Numbered from the stretch's first letter, positions 17,550-27,196 are shown. The stretch is 64,000 bases of DNA from Rhodospirillaceae bacterium SYSU D60007 (GCA_003574685.1 QOCQ01000004.1:62001-126000); one strand, 5' to 3'. Numbers and translations are program-made. The notes: generated from the letters alone by a model not told the origin.

Positions 17550-20009
17550 GTGGCAGGTATGCTGAGATGGTTGCTCCGGCTGGGTTTTGTGGGCCTCGTG
17601 CTCACGGTCGCAGCGATGGCCGGTATTTATTATTATTTCGCACCCGGCCTGCCGGACCACAAGCAGCTTATCGACTACCAGCCCGCCATGACGACCCGCG
17701 TCTACACAGGCGACGGCCGGTTGCTGGCGGAATATGCCCGTGAAAAGCGGGCCTTCGTGCCCGCCGCCGAGATGCCAAGGCGGCTGATCAACGCCTTCGT
17801 GGCGGCCGAGGATCAGCGCTTCTTCTGGCATCCGGGAATCGATCCGATCGGCATCGTGCGCGCCGTGATCAGCAATATCGAGAACGCCTCGCGCGGGCGT
17901 CGGCTGGAGGGCGCCTCGAGCATCACCCAGCAGGTGGCCAAGAACTTCCTCGTGGGCAACGAAGCGTCGCTCAGCCGCAAGATCCGCGAGGCCATCCTTG
18001 CGTTCCGTATCGAGGCAGCCTTCAGCAAGGAACGTATTCTCGAGCTCTATCTCAATGAGATCTATCTCGGCGGGGGTAACTACGGCGTTGCCGCTGCGGC
18101 CCTGAACTACTTCAACAAGTCGCTCGACGAGCTGTCGCTGTCGGAAACGGCCTATCTCGCGGCACTCCCCAAGTCGCCCAACCGCTACAGCATCGCGCGC
18201 AACAGCAAGGTTGCGCATGAGCGCCGCGACTACGTGCTCGGCCGCATGTACGAGGACGGCTATATCACAGAGGAGGAGATGCGGGCCGCCAAGGCGGAGC
18301 GGCTGGAGCTGCGCAAGCGTGCCGATCCCGAGTTCGCGCAGGCCGAGTTCTTCACCGAGGAGGTGCGCCGCAATCTTCTGGCCGCCTACGGGGAAAAGGG
18401 CGTTTACGAAGGCGGTCTCACGGTGCGTACATCGGTCGATTTCGAGATTCAGCGCATCGCCGATCAGGCGCTGCGTGAAGGCCTTGTCGCGTTTGACCGC
18501 CGTCATGGCTGGCGCGGCGCCCAGCATCGCCTGCCGGATCTGGAGGACTGGCGCAAGGACCTGGAGCGCCACCTCGAGAAGCGGCCGTTTACCGGCCTGA
18601 AATCGTGGCGACCGGCCGTCGTGCTTTCGGTCTCCAGAACAGGTGCGCGCATCGGATTGCTGGACGGCGAGGGAACGATCCCTGCCGCTGAGCTGGCCTG
18701 GACGGCCCGCCACCGCCTGTCGCCGGGCGACATCATTGCCGTCGAGCCACGGGAGAAGCAGCCCGATACCTACGCCGTGCGCCAAGTTCCGGAGGTGGAC
18801 GGCGCGGCGCTGGTAATGGATGTGCAGACCGGCCGGATCCTGGCGATGAGCGGCGGCTGGAGCTATCAGCGCAGCCAGTACAACCGCGCCACGCAGGCGC
18901 AGCGTCAGCCGGGATCGGCGTTCAAACCATTTGTCTATCTCGCCGGTCTTCAGGCTGGCATGACGCCCTCCACCCTGATCCTGGATGCGCCGGTGGAGAT
19001 CAGCCCGGGTCCCGGACAGCCGATGTGGCGGCCGCAGAACTATGGTGGGGCCGTCAGCGGCGGACCGATGACGTTGCGCCGGGGCATCGAGCTGTCGCGC
19101 AACCTCATGACCGTGCGGCTGGCGCGCGCGATCGGCATGGAAAGGGTAGCGGCGGTCGCCAGGGAGTTCGGTGTCGACGAGGACCTTCAGCCCTATCTGC
19201 CGATGGCGATCGGCGCTGGTGAAACCACGCTGCTACGCATGACCATGGCCTACGCCATGCTGGCCAACGGGGCGCGCCGGATCACCCCAAGCCTGATCGA
19301 CCGGGTACAGGACCGCGATGGCCACACGATCTTCCGGCACGATCCGCGGACCTGCGTCGGCTGCGATGGCACGGCTGGTCCGGACGCGATGCCGACGGTG
19401 GTGGACAAGCGCAAGCCGTTCTTCGATCCGGCCACCACCTACCAGATCGTGCATATCCTGCAGGGCGTTACGGTGCGGGGCACCGCAGCGCGGCTGGCGA
19501 AGCTGGGCCGCCCGATTGCCGGCAAGACCGGCACGACCAACGATTCGCGTGACGTGTGGTTCATCGGCGCCACACCCGAGCTCGTGATTGGCGTCTATGT
19601 CGGCTACGACGAACCCAAGAGCCTCGGGCGTGCCACAGGCGGATCGGTGGCAGTGCCGATCTTCGAGGATATTGCGCGCGAGGTCTTCAAGGACCAGGCG
19701 CCGACGCCGTTCCGGATTCCGCCCGGCCTGCGGCTGATGCGGGTGAACCTGCATGACGGGCTGCCGGCGCCTGGCGATCCGTCAGCAATCTGGGAAGCCT
19801 TCAAGCCGGGAACGGAACCGAGCTTCGGCGGCTACGGGTATGTGGTCGACGGCGAGACACCGTTCGTGCCTGGCGGTGGTCCGAAACCGCCAGGCGAAGA
19901 GGTGATCGATCCCAATGCGATGCCCAGCGCCGGGCCGTCGAGCGATCCCCTCCGGCCACCAACGCGCGGCCAGCGGCCGATCTTGACGGGCACAGGCGAG
20001 ACCTACTAA
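17550..20009 (+). CDS. mrcA: Penicillin-binding protein 1A (bifunctional transglycosylase/transpeptidase)
   Basis: 819 residues. One N-terminal transmembrane helix (LGFVGLVLTVAAMAGIYYYF) anchors it in the inner membrane. The transglycosylase domain has the catalytic AAEDQRFFWHPGID and EGASSITQQVAKNFL. The transpeptidase domain has the SxxK serine in QPGSAFKPFVYL, SxN in SRNLMTVR and KTG in AGKTGTTNDSRDVW. The C-terminal tail is Pro/Gly-rich. It polymerises and crosslinks peptidoglycan. The GTG start at 17550 has GAGG six bases upstream; an ATG three codons later is possible. prfB begins 47 bp after its stop, as in many Alphaproteobacteria. Confidence 0.96.
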   Translation: MAGMLRWLLRLGFVGLVLTVAAMAGIYYYFAPGLPDHKQLIDYQPAMTTRVYTGDGRLLAEYAREKRAFVPAAEMPRRLINAFVAAEDQRFFWHPGIDPIGIVRAVISNIENASRGRRLEGASSITQQVAKNFLVGNEASLSRKIREAILAFRIEAAFSKERILELYLNEIYLGGGNYGVAAAALNYFNKSLDELSLSETAYLAALPKSPNRYSIARNSKVAHERRDYVLGRMYEDGYITEEEMRAAKAERLELRKRADPEFAQAEFFTEEVRRNLLAAYGEKGVYEGGLTVRTSVDFEIQRIADQALREGLVAFDRRHGWRGAQHRLPDLEDWRKDLERHLEKRPFTGLKSWRPAVVLSVSRTGARIGLLDGEGTIPAAELAWTARHRLSPGDIIAVEPREKQPDTYAVRQVPEVDGAALVMDVQTGRILAMSGGWSYQRSQYNRATQAQRQPGSAFKPFVYLAGLQAGMTPSTLILDAPVEISPGPGQPMWRPQNYGGAVSGGPMTLRRGIELSRNLMTVRLARAIGMERVAAVAREFGVDEDLQPYLPMAIGAGETTLLRMTMAYAMLANGARRITPSLIDRVQDRDGHTIFRHDPRTCVGCDGTAGPDAMPTVVDKRKPFFDPATTYQIVHILQGVTVRGTAARLAKLGRPIAGKTGTTNDSRDVWFIGATPELVIGVYVGYDEPKSLGRATGGSVAVPIFEDIAREVFKDQAPTPFRIPPGLRLMRVNLHDGLPAPGDPSAIWEAFKPGTEPSFGGYGYVVDGETPFVPGGGPKPPGEEVIDPNAMPSAGPSSDPLRPPTRGQRPILTGTGETY

Positions 20010-20056
20010 GAGGCTGCCCCCGTACGGGCTCGCCCGTTACGTCATGGACAAGGCAG

Positions 20057-21173
20057 ATGCGCGCAGAGACCGAGGCCCAGGTCGAAGAGATCAAGCAGTC
20101 GCTGGAGCTGCTGAGGAGGCATCTTTGACTTCGATCGCGCGGTTGATCGTCTCGCCGAGCTGAATGCACGCGCCGAGGATCCCGGCTTCTGGAACGATGC
20201 CAGGCAGGCGCAGAGTCTGATGCGCGAACGCGACCGCCTTGACAAGGCGGTCGGCGCGGTACGCCGCCTCACATCCGAGACAGAGAACAACGTCGAGATG
20301 ATCGCGCTTGCCGAAGCCGAGGGCGATCAGGCCCTGGTGAACGAGGCTGAGGCGGCAATCCGCGCATTGTGCGATGAAGCAGCCCGCATGCGCCTGGAAT
20401 CCCTGCTGTCAGGCGAAGCTGACGCCAACAACTGCTACGTTGAAATCAACGCCGGGCAGGGCGGCACCGAGGCGCAGGACTGGGCCGAGATGCTGGCGCG
20501 CATGTACATGCGCTGGGCAGAACAGCACGGCTACAAGGTCACCTATCTTGAGGAAAGCCCGGGCGAAGGTGCCGGCATCAAGTCCTGCGCCATGAAGGTG
20601 GATGGTCCCAACGCCTATGGCTGGCTGAAGACGGAGAGCGGGGTGCATCGGCTGGTGCGCATCTCGCCGTTCGACTCCAATGCCCGGCGCCACACCAGTT
20701 TCGCCTCGGTCTGGGTCTATCCGGAGGTGGACGAGAACATCGAGATCGAGATTCTCGACAAGGACCTGCGCGTCGACACCTACCGTGCCTCGGGCGCCGG
20801 CGGCCAGCATGTCAACAAGACGGATTCGGCGGTGCGTATCACGCATTTGCCAAGCGGCATCGCAGTCGCTTGCCAGCAGGAGCGTTCGCAGCACCAGAAC
20901 CGTGCGAAGGCGATGCAGATGCTGAAGGCGCGGCTCTACGAGGTTGAGCTGCAGAAGCGGGAAGCCGAACGGCTGGAGCAGGAAGCGGCCAAGACCGATA
21001 TCGGCTGGGGCCACCAGATCCGCTCTTACGTGCTGCAGCCCTACCAGATGGTGAAGGACTTGCGCACCGGCGTTGAGCGCACTGACCCGCAGAAGGTCCT
21101 CGACGGCGACCTCGACGGCTTTATGGCCGCCTCGCTCGCCGCGCGGCTGGGTCAGGCAGAGAAGGCGGCGTAA
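20057..21173 (+). CDS. prfB: Peptide chain release factor 2, expressed by programmed +1 frameshift
   Basis: RF2 terminates at UGA and UAA. The gene is read in two frames: 20057-20125 gives MRAETEAQVEEIKQSLELLR-RHL, and after the in-frame TGA at 20126-20128 the ribosome shifts +1 to read 20127-21173. The total is 371 residues. The SPF codon-recognition tripeptide is in RLVRISPFDS, and the GGQ catalytic loop in ASGAGGQHVNKTDSAVR. Read as a simple open frame, the gene would lose its first 50 or so codons and start at 20220. The start ATG at 20057 is chosen because its product matches the family's N-terminus. It lies 47 bp after mrcA. Confidence 0.96.
20114..20129 (+). promoter_or_regulatory. RF2 programmed frameshift site
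   Basis: AGGAGG at 20114-20119, then CAT, the slippery CTT at 20123-20125 and TGAC at 20126-20129. This is the canonical arrangement in which an internal Shine-Dalgarno sequence three bases upstream stimulates a +1 slip on CUU when RF2 is scarce, giving autoregulation. Confidence 0.95.
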
Positions 21174-21265
21174 TCGGCGTCGCCCACGACGCCAGTGATC
21201 TGCTTCCCTGATCGTCTGGCTGGCTTCGTTGGCGTGTACAGAGCACGATACAGCGTCAAGATAGC

Positions 21266-21350
21266 CTTCATGGTGAGCCTGTCGAACCATGAAGGCGTTG
21301 CACGATGGCAAGTGCGGACCGCTTCATGGTTCGACAGGCTCACCATGAAG
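21266..21350. repeat. Palindromic repeat, CTTCATGG family, copy 1
   Basis: Arms at 21266-21294 and 21322-21350 are perfect reverse complements (29 of 29) with a 27-bp spacer. Each arm begins CTTCATGGT and ends ACCATGAAG, so it is itself a short imperfect palindrome. The centre reads GAGCCTGTCGAA, differing by one base (C for T) from the two other copies at 52860 and 55593. It lies between prfB and a convergent luciferase-like gene. Confidence 0.93.
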
Positions 21351-21377
21351 CGAATTTCAACCGCCAACAGCCGTTGG

Positions 21378-22232
21378 CTATCCCTGCGCCACCTCCTTGA
21401 AGCGCCGCAGGGTTTCGATCTGCTCGTCGAATTTGGGCATTCGGTACATCGGGTAGAGCATCACCGTGCCGGCGCCCAGCTTGCGCCAACCCTCGACGGC
21501 AGAGCGCCAGCGTGCCGGGTCGGGCTCGGTCATGCGCAGCCAGCCTTCGATCCCGAACGTGGCGGGATCGCGCCCGAACGCCTTGAGATGGTCGCGAAGC
21601 GCCGCGAGCTTCGGCGCTGCCTCCTCCGGACTCATGATCGGCATCCAGCCGTCGCCGATTCGCGCCGCGCGCTTCACGACCGCGTCGGACGATCCGCCGA
21701 ACCAGATCGGGATCGGGCGCTGGATCGGCGCCGGGGTGATGTTCACCGCGTTGAGGTTGTGGAACTTGCCCTTGAACGTGACCAGCTCCCCGGTCCACAG
21801 GCGGCGCAGCACCTCGACCTGCTCGGCCTGCTGCGCGCCGCGTGTTTTCCAGTCGGCGTTGAGCGCCTCGTACTCCACGAAATTCCAGCCCACGCCGATA
21901 CCCAGACGCAGGCGCCCACCTGAGAGAATGTCGACTTCGGCAGCCTGCTTGGCGACGACGCCGGTCTGACGCTGCGGCAAAATCAGCACGCCGCTGGAGA
22001 GCTGAACCTTGCGGGTAACCGCGGCGAGGAAACCCAGCATCACGAAGGTTTCGTGGAACGGGTCCTTCTCACTGTAGAGCGGTGTCCAGCCATCCCGCGC
22101 TGCGGCACCGAAGACATGATCGGCGACCTCGATCCCGGCATAGCCCAAATCCTCCGCCGCCTGCGCCCAGTCACGGATTTTGGAAGCATCTGTGCCGATG
22201 TCGCGCGTCGGGAGGAGGGCATTGAGCTGCAT
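21378..22232 (-). CDS. Luciferase-like monooxygenase (LLM class flavin or F420-dependent oxidoreductase)
   Basis: 284 residues from the ATG at 22232 (MQLNALLPTRDIGTDASKIR). TIM-barrel features of the family are seen: YAGIEVADHVFG, VQLSSGVLILPQRQTGVVAK, DILSGGRLRLGIGVGWNFVE, RPIPIWFGGSSDAVVKRAAR and IGDGWMPIMSPEEA. The cofactor (FMNH2 or F420) and substrate cannot be told from sequence. The longer frame to 22745 runs antisense through rpiB and is rejected. The gene diverges from rpiB. One of five family members in this window. Confidence 0.87.
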   Translation of the reverse strand: MQLNALLPTRDIGTDASKIRDWAQAAEDLGYAGIEVADHVFGAAARDGWTPLYSEKDPFHETFVMLGFLAAVTRKVQLSSGVLILPQRQTGVVAKQAAEVDILSGGRLRLGIGVGWNFVEYEALNADWKTRGAQQAEQVEVLRRLWTGELVTFKGKFHNLNAVNITPAPIQRPIPIWFGGSSDAVVKRAARIGDGWMPIMSPEEAAPKLAALRDHLKAFGRDPATFGIEGWLRMTEPDPARWRSAVEGWRKLGAGTVMLYPMYRMPKFDEQIETLRRFKEVAQG

Positions 22233-22314
22233 GGTGACAAACCCCTTGAAGCGCCGTGGACCGGCTCTAGAGTGACGGCACCGTGGCCAGTCTGCAAGCC
22301 GGGGAGCCTTCCTC

Positions 22315-22761
22315 ATGCGCATTGTCATCGGTTCGGACCATGCCGGCTTCGTCCTCAAGCAGGAGTTGCTGCCCTGGCTGCGTGAGCAGGGACACGAGAT
22401 CGAGGACGCAGGTTCCTTCGATCCCGCACCGGTCGATTTTCCGGATATCGCGCGCAAGGTAGCGGATGCCATCGTGACCGGGCGGGCCGAGCGTGGCCTG
22501 ATGGTGTGCGGCACCGGTGTGGGTGCTGCGATCGGTGCCAACAAGATGAAGGGCATACGTGCCGCTGTCTGCCACGACGTGCATTCGGCGCACCAGAGCG
22601 TCGAGCATGACGACGTCAACGTGATGTGCCTGGGCGCGCAGATCGTAGGCTCGTGGCTGGCGCGCGACCTGGTCACGGCGTGGCTGACCGCGCGCTTCTC
22701 GACGGCGGAAGAGTATCGCCGCCGTGTCGCGAAGCTGGCAGACATGGACGCAGGACGGTAG
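22315..22761 (+). CDS. rpiB: Ribose 5-phosphate isomerase B
   Basis: 148 residues, MRIVIGSDHAGFVLKQELLP. The RpiB/LacAB fold is clear: the SDHAGF loop, the catalytic Cys65 in MVCGTGVGAAIGANK, His87 in AAVCHDVHSAHQS, and DDVNVMCLGAQIVG. It interconverts ribose 5-phosphate and ribulose 5-phosphate in the non-oxidative pentose phosphate pathway. Length is normal. It ends one base before the convergent NHL-repeat gene. Some close relatives act on allose 6-phosphate; the Cys and His pattern seen here fits RpiB. Confidence 0.94.
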   Translation: MRIVIGSDHAGFVLKQELLPWLREQGHEIEDAGSFDPAPVDFPDIARKVADAIVTGRAERGLMVCGTGVGAAIGANKMKGIRAAVCHDVHSAHQSVEHDDVNVMCLGAQIVGSWLARDLVTAWLTARFSTAEEYRRRVAKLADMDAGR

Positions 22762-22762
22762 G

Positions 22763-23605
22763 TTACAGTCGCTCCAGCTTCGTGATCTCCTGCGGCGGCA
22801 GCTCGGCGAGGAAAAGGTTGCCGTCACGATCGCCGGCGATACCGTGCGCACCGTTGATCGCGCCGCGGCAGCGCCCCACCAACTTGCCGTCGGGCGAGAG
22901 CAGGCTGATCCGTGGGATTTGGTCGGTGACGAACACCAGATCGCGGTCATCGACCCAGATTTTCATTGGGTGATAGAAGTCGCCCCAGATACCAACGACC
23001 TTTCCATCTCGATCGAACACCTGGACGCGATTGTTCTCGCGATCGGCGACCAGAACCCTGTCGAACCGATCGACCCAGATCGCGTGCGGGGTGGTGAACT
23101 GACCGGGCTCTTGGCCGGGCATGCCCCACGTCTTCAGCAACGCCCCATCGGGCGCGAAGCGGTGTACGTGGGAATTGCCGTACCCGTCGGCGACATAGAT
23201 ATCGCCGTCAGCGGCAACGGCGGCGCTTGTCGGATGGTTGAAGGGCGCTCCGAGCGCGGGGAAATGCCGCCGGCCCAGCGCCTGGATCAGGGTGCCGTCA
23301 AGGTCGAACCGCAAGACCTGATGGCTGTCGCGGTCAGCCACGAGGATCGTGTCGTCGCTGGCACAGGTCATGTAATGCGGATCGCCAATAGCGCCGGCAC
23401 CCCAACTTCCCGCGTAGGAGCCGTCGCGTTCGAACACCAGTATCGGCTGGGTCGTGCCGCGTTGCGCCACATGCACGCGGTGGTGCCGGTCGACCACGAG
23501 ATCGGAGATGAAGCCAAAGCTGATGCCCGAGGGCAGGCGGGCCCATCGGCGCTGCACTGCATAGCGGCGGTCGCCGAGCACCACTGTGAAGGTCTCATCC
23601 GGCAT
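22763..23605 (-). CDS. NHL-repeat beta-propeller protein
   Basis: 280 residues made almost wholly of NHL-type blades: SDLVVDRHHRVHVAQRG, DDTILVADRDSHQVLRF, DGDIYVADGYGNSHVHRF, FDRVLVADRENNRVQVF, DGNLFLAELPPQEITK. Six blades are likely. No signal peptide or other domain is seen, so a cytoplasmic six-bladed propeller is expected. The closest named relatives are the lyase-like propellers of peptidyl-alpha-hydroxyglycine alpha-amidating lyase type, but whether this protein is an enzyme is not shown by the sequence. It is convergent with rpiB with a 1-bp gap. Confidence 0.85.
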   Translation of the reverse strand: MPDETFTVVLGDRRYAVQRRWARLPSGISFGFISDLVVDRHHRVHVAQRGTTQPILVFERDGSYAGSWGAGAIGDPHYMTCASDDTILVADRDSHQVLRFDLDGTLIQALGRRHFPALGAPFNHPTSAAVAADGDIYVADGYGNSHVHRFAPDGALLKTWGMPGQEPGQFTTPHAIWVDRFDRVLVADRENNRVQVFDRDGKVVGIWGDFYHPMKIWVDDRDLVFVTDQIPRISLLSPDGKLVGRCRGAINGAHGIAGDRDGNLFLAELPPQEITKLERL

Positions 23606-23802
23606 GGTGCCTCTGCGGGTCAGGATCGGCAGTGTGGCGCTCCAGGCGATCGGGTTTCAAGCCAATGATGCCGACATCCCCGCACGCTCAATCGGGAGCA
23701 CGCCGCGGCGCCCACGACAGGGGATCCGGGTGAACAGGCGTTGCCCCCGGTGCGGGCGGCCTGCTAAGCCGGAGCCGTCGACCAGTCAACAGGGAGCCGG
23801 CC

Positions 23803-24780
23803 ATGGCCGCCAGCCTGCCGCCACGTGAGGCGCTTACGATCTGCTTTGCCCATGTCGCCTACCGCATGGCCGAACGCTTTGCGCTGCGTGGCACCAACAT
23901 TCGCCATTTCGAGGTGCGTACCCTTGAAGACTTTCAGGCGCGCATTCCGGAAGCCGATGTGGTGCTCGTCTCGGGTATGTGGCGCAACGAACTGCTGAAA
24001 CGCGCGCCGAAGCTGAAGCTCATCCAGTCGATCTCGGCGGGAGTCGATCAGTACGACAAGGATGCGCTGAAAACCGCCGGGGTGCGGCTCGCCAGCGCGC
24101 AAGGCGTTAATGCGCGTGCGGTTGCCGAGCATGCCATTGCGCTGGTCCTGGCCATGGCGCGGCAGATCCATGTCGGGCGCGACAACCAGCACAAGCGCCA
24201 CTGGCGCGGCATGATCGGTGACCTGGCGCAGCGCGAAGACGAGTTGGGCGGCAAGACTCTCGTGGTCGTGGGCCTGGGCCGGATCGGCGGCCGCCTGGCG
24301 CAGCTCGCCAAGGCCTTTGACATGCACGTGATCGGCACGCGGCGCGACGTATCGGCGGGGAAAGGCGCCGCCGATGAGGTGGTGCCGGACGGCAAGCTGC
24401 TCGAGGTCTTGCCGCGCGCGGACTTTGTGGCGCTGACCTGTCCGCTGACGCCACAGACGGAACGGCTGATCGATGCCAGGGCGCTTGGCGCCATGAAACA
24501 GTCGGCGTTTCTCGTGAACGTCGCGCGGGGACGCTGCGTCGATGAAGCGGCGCTGATCAAGGCCGTCAATGAAGCCACGATTGCCGGCGCAGCGCTGGAC
24601 TGCACCGCCGAAGAGCCATTGCCGCAGGACTCGCCGCTCTGGTCGATGCCCAACGTGCTGATTACGCCGCATACCGCGGGCGAGACGCGCCGTTACGAAG
24701 ACAACGTGCTCGATCTGCTGGTCGAGAACCTCGATCGCCTGTGGCGCGGCGAGAGTTCGCTGAAGAATCAGGTCGTCTAG
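23803..24780 (+). CDS. D-isomer-specific 2-hydroxyacid dehydrogenase family protein
   Basis: 325 residues. The NAD-binding Rossmann motif VVVGLGRIGGRLAQ lies near residue 155. The catalytic Arg is in FLVNVARGRCVDE, the Glu in DCTAEEPLPQDSPLW and the His in VLITPHTAGETRR, so the active-site triad is complete. It reduces a 2-keto acid or oxidises a D-2-hydroxy acid; the substrate is unknown. The start ATG has AGGGAG six bases upstream. The gene is monocistronic and convergent with an alpha/beta hydrolase gene. Confidence 0.93.
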   Translation: MAASLPPREALTICFAHVAYRMAERFALRGTNIRHFEVRTLEDFQARIPEADVVLVSGMWRNELLKRAPKLKLIQSISAGVDQYDKDALKTAGVRLASAQGVNARAVAEHAIALVLAMARQIHVGRDNQHKRHWRGMIGDLAQREDELGGKTLVVVGLGRIGGRLAQLAKAFDMHVIGTRRDVSAGKGAADEVVPDGKLLEVLPRADFVALTCPLTPQTERLIDARALGAMKQSAFLVNVARGRCVDEAALIKAVNEATIAGAALDCTAEEPLPQDSPLWSMPNVLITPHTAGETRRYEDNVLDLLVENLDRLWRGESSLKNQVV

Positions 24781-24797
24781 ACTGAGCCGAAGTCCTT

Positions 24798-25595
24798 TTA
24801 GCCGAAGCGCCGGTGCAGGAATTGCAGCGTCGCTTCGGCGCACGGCCGGGCGTGCGAAAAAGGCAGGCCATGGCGGGTGCCGGGGAAGACCATCAGCTCG
24901 GCATCCGGAACCAGGTCCTTCAGCTCGGCGGCCATTGTGGCAGAAATGAACGGGCTGCCATCCGGCGACAGGATCAGCAGCGGAACCGACAGCGAGCGAA
25001 CGGCCTCGGACATGTCGAGGCCGGCAAGCAGTTCGCCCAGCTCGATGATCGGCTCGGCATCGCTGGCAGCCTGGGTACGGTCGAACCAGTCACGCTGGGC
25101 CTGCGAGATCGGCGCATCATCGGTGAAGCGCGCCGGCATCATGCGCGACGCCCATTGGCCCATGCCCTCGCGGACGATCTGCTCGCGCCAGGCCCGCACC
25201 CGGTTGATGCCGGTGCCGCGATGCGTGGCATTCGATACGGTCACGCTCGCCATGCGCTCGGGATGCTTCAAGGCCGCCGCCAAAGCGACGGTGCCTCCCA
25301 GCGATTCACCGACCAGATGCACCCTTGGCGCACCGGCAAACTCGGTGATCAGCATCAGGTCGGCGACCAGTTCGTCCATCGTCGGCCCCGAGCGCCATGC
25401 ACCACGCGAACGGCCGAACCCGCGAAGATCGAAGCGCACAACGCGATGGTAAGGCGCCAGGGCGGGCAGCCAGCCATGCCAGATATCCGCAGTTGTGCCG
25501 ATGCCGTGATGCATCACGATCGGCGCCCGCATGGTCTCCCATGGAGCATGCAGGTCAGTGACCTCGTAGTGAAGGCCGGTCGGCGTTGCGGGCAT
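24798..25595 (-). CDS. Alpha/beta-hydrolase fold protein
   Basis: 265 residues from the ATG at 25595 (MPATPTGLHYEVTDLHAPWE). The oxyanion motif is MHHGIGTTADIWHGW and the nucleophile Ser98 lies in HLVGESLGGTVAL. The acid is probably in LLILSPDGSPFI, and the catalytic His is in FPGTRHGLPFSHARP. It resembles the 3-oxoadipate enol-lactonase and haloperoxidase-like hydrolases; the substrate is unassigned. The frame is open 30 codons further upstream without family resemblance. Transcribed convergently with the hydroxyacid dehydrogenase. Confidence 0.9.
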   Translation of the reverse strand: MPATPTGLHYEVTDLHAPWETMRAPIVMHHGIGTTADIWHGWLPALAPYHRVVRFDLRGFGRSRGAWRSGPTMDELVADLMLITEFAGAPRVHLVGESLGGTVALAAALKHPERMASVTVSNATHRGTGINRVRAWREQIVREGMGQWASRMMPARFTDDAPISQAQRDWFDRTQAASDAEPIIELGELLAGLDMSEAVRSLSVPLLILSPDGSPFISATMAAELKDLVPDAELMVFPGTRHGLPFSHARPCAEATLQFLHRRFG

Positions 25596-25793
25596 CGTGG
25601 CGCCTCGTTGCACGGTGAGAGGTGCCCAAGGAGGGTATCCGTCAGGGCCGGTCTGGCAAACGGCCAAGGCGCAAGGAATCGGCAAGGCTGACCGGCGCTT
25701 TTCATCGCCATTTTATCGTGACACCGGGCCGCATCGGCAGAACACTTGGCTTGAGCCCGACGAGCCGTAACCACGATCGGGCATGGAGGACGC

Positions 25794-26903
25794 ATGCAGC
25801 TCGGCTATTTCACCATGCCATCGCATCCGCCGGAACGGTCGCTTAAGGCGGGCCACGAATGGGACCTGCAGGTCATCCGCTGGCTCGACGAGCTGGGCTA
25901 CAGCGAGTGCTGGATCGGCGAACACCACACGGCCCCTTGGGAACCACATCCCTCGCCTGATCTTCTGGTCGCGCAGGGCCTGATGCAGACGAAGAACATC
26001 CGGCTGGGTCCGGGCGGCTTTCTGCTGCCCTATCATCACCCTGCCGAACTCGCCAATCGCGTCGCCATGCTTGACCACATCTCAGGCGGCCGGCTGAATT
26101 TCGGCGTTGCGGCCAGCGGTCTGCCCAGCGACTGGGCGATGTTCAACGTCGACGGCATGTCGGGCGTCAATCGGGAGATGACCCGTGAAGCGCTTGATAT
26201 CATCCTGAAGCTATGGGCGTCGCCGCAGCCCTTCGACTACAAGGGCAAGTACTGGCACGTCACCGCACCCGAGCCGATGTTCGGCTTCCTGAAGCATCAC
26301 ATCCGGCCCCTGCAGACGCCGCATCCGCCGATCGGCGTGGCCGGACTCAGCAAGGGCTCGGATACGCTGAAGCTGGCAGGCGAGCGTGGCTTCATACCCA
26401 TGAGCCTGAATCTCAATCCGGCTTATGTCGGCAGCCACTGGGAATCAGTCGAGATCGGCGCGGCCCGTTCCGGACGTACGCCCGACCGTGCGGAATGGCG
26501 GATGGTGCGCGAGGTCTTTGTCGCCGACACGGACGAAGAGGCGATGAAGCTGTCCGTCGGCGCCATGATGGGCCGCATGATGCGCGAGTATTTTCTGCCG
26601 CTGCTGGGCGCGTTCGGCTTCTTCGAATACCTCAAGCATTCGCCGGACGTGCCGGACTCCGACGTCACGCCGGATTACTGTGCGCGTCACAACTGGATTG
26701 TCGGTTCGCCAGCCACTGTGGCGGAGAAGATTGAGAAGATCTACGCCGAGGTCGGCGGATTCGGTTGTCTGCTGGTCTTCGGTTTTGACTACAGCGAGAA
26801 CCCGCAGGCCTGGCGGCGCTCGCTGGAGCTGCTGTCCAAGGAGGTTCTGCCAAAGGTGAAACACCTCAAGCCGGCGCGGCCGATTCCCCGCGCCGCGGAA
26901 TAG
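25794..26903 (+). CDS. Luciferase-like monooxygenase (LLM class flavin-dependent oxidoreductase)
   Basis: 369 residues, starting after GGAGG four bases upstream. Bacterial-luciferase features are seen: YSECWIGEHHTAPWEPHPSP, IRLGPGGFLLPYHHPAELAN, DHISGGRLNFGVAASGLPSD, HPPIGVAGLSKGSDTLKLAG. The EHHT motif and length are close to the LuxA-like alkanal/limonene monooxygenase group, which uses FMNH2. The substrate is unknown. It stands alone, with a strong candidate terminator just downstream. Confidence 0.88.
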   Translation: MQLGYFTMPSHPPERSLKAGHEWDLQVIRWLDELGYSECWIGEHHTAPWEPHPSPDLLVAQGLMQTKNIRLGPGGFLLPYHHPAELANRVAMLDHISGGRLNFGVAASGLPSDWAMFNVDGMSGVNREMTREALDIILKLWASPQPFDYKGKYWHVTAPEPMFGFLKHHIRPLQTPHPPIGVAGLSKGSDTLKLAGERGFIPMSLNLNPAYVGSHWESVEIGAARSGRTPDRAEWRMVREVFVADTDEEAMKLSVGAMMGRMMREYFLPLLGAFGFFEYLKHSPDVPDSDVTPDYCARHNWIVGSPATVAEKIEKIYAEVGGFGCLLVFGFDYSENPQAWRRSLELLSKEVLPKVKHLKPARPIPRAAE

Positions 26904-26941
26904 GTTCCACCGCCGGGGTGTTTTTCTCGGGTCGCAGGATG

Positions 26942-26974
26942 ACGGCGCCGGTCTGCCAACCGGCGCCGTTGTTT
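26942..26974 (+). terminator. Rho-independent-type terminator after the luciferase-like gene
   Basis: An 11-bp GC-rich perfect stem (ACGGCGCCGGT at 26942-26952 with ACCGGCGCCGT at 26959-26969) closes a 6-nt loop and is followed by a short T-rich run TGTTTAT. Position, 39 bp after the stop codon, fits transcription termination. The rest of the gap to 27196 holds no gene that I can see. Confidence 0.75.
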
Positions 26975-27196
26975 ATCCAGCGAGCAAGGTGAACAGCATG
27001 TGCTTGCGCGTGTGCGCAAGAAGCGTGCGGTAACACAAATTCTTATACCCCTCATTTTCGACGCGCCTTCCAACGGCTGTTCACACGCTGCGGGCGTAGG
27101 TCGCCGCCGCGGCGCGAAGCCGCACGTACGACAAGTCGGGGGAGCGGTCCGGCACGGCGCCACGCCATGAGGCAGCCGTCACGCTGAGGAGGGGTC

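Noticed and set aside
21266..21350. The CTTCATGG palindrome as a simple terminator
   Set aside because: Arms of 29 bp, no T-run, and two further copies elsewhere show a repeat family; a terminating effect is possible but secondary.
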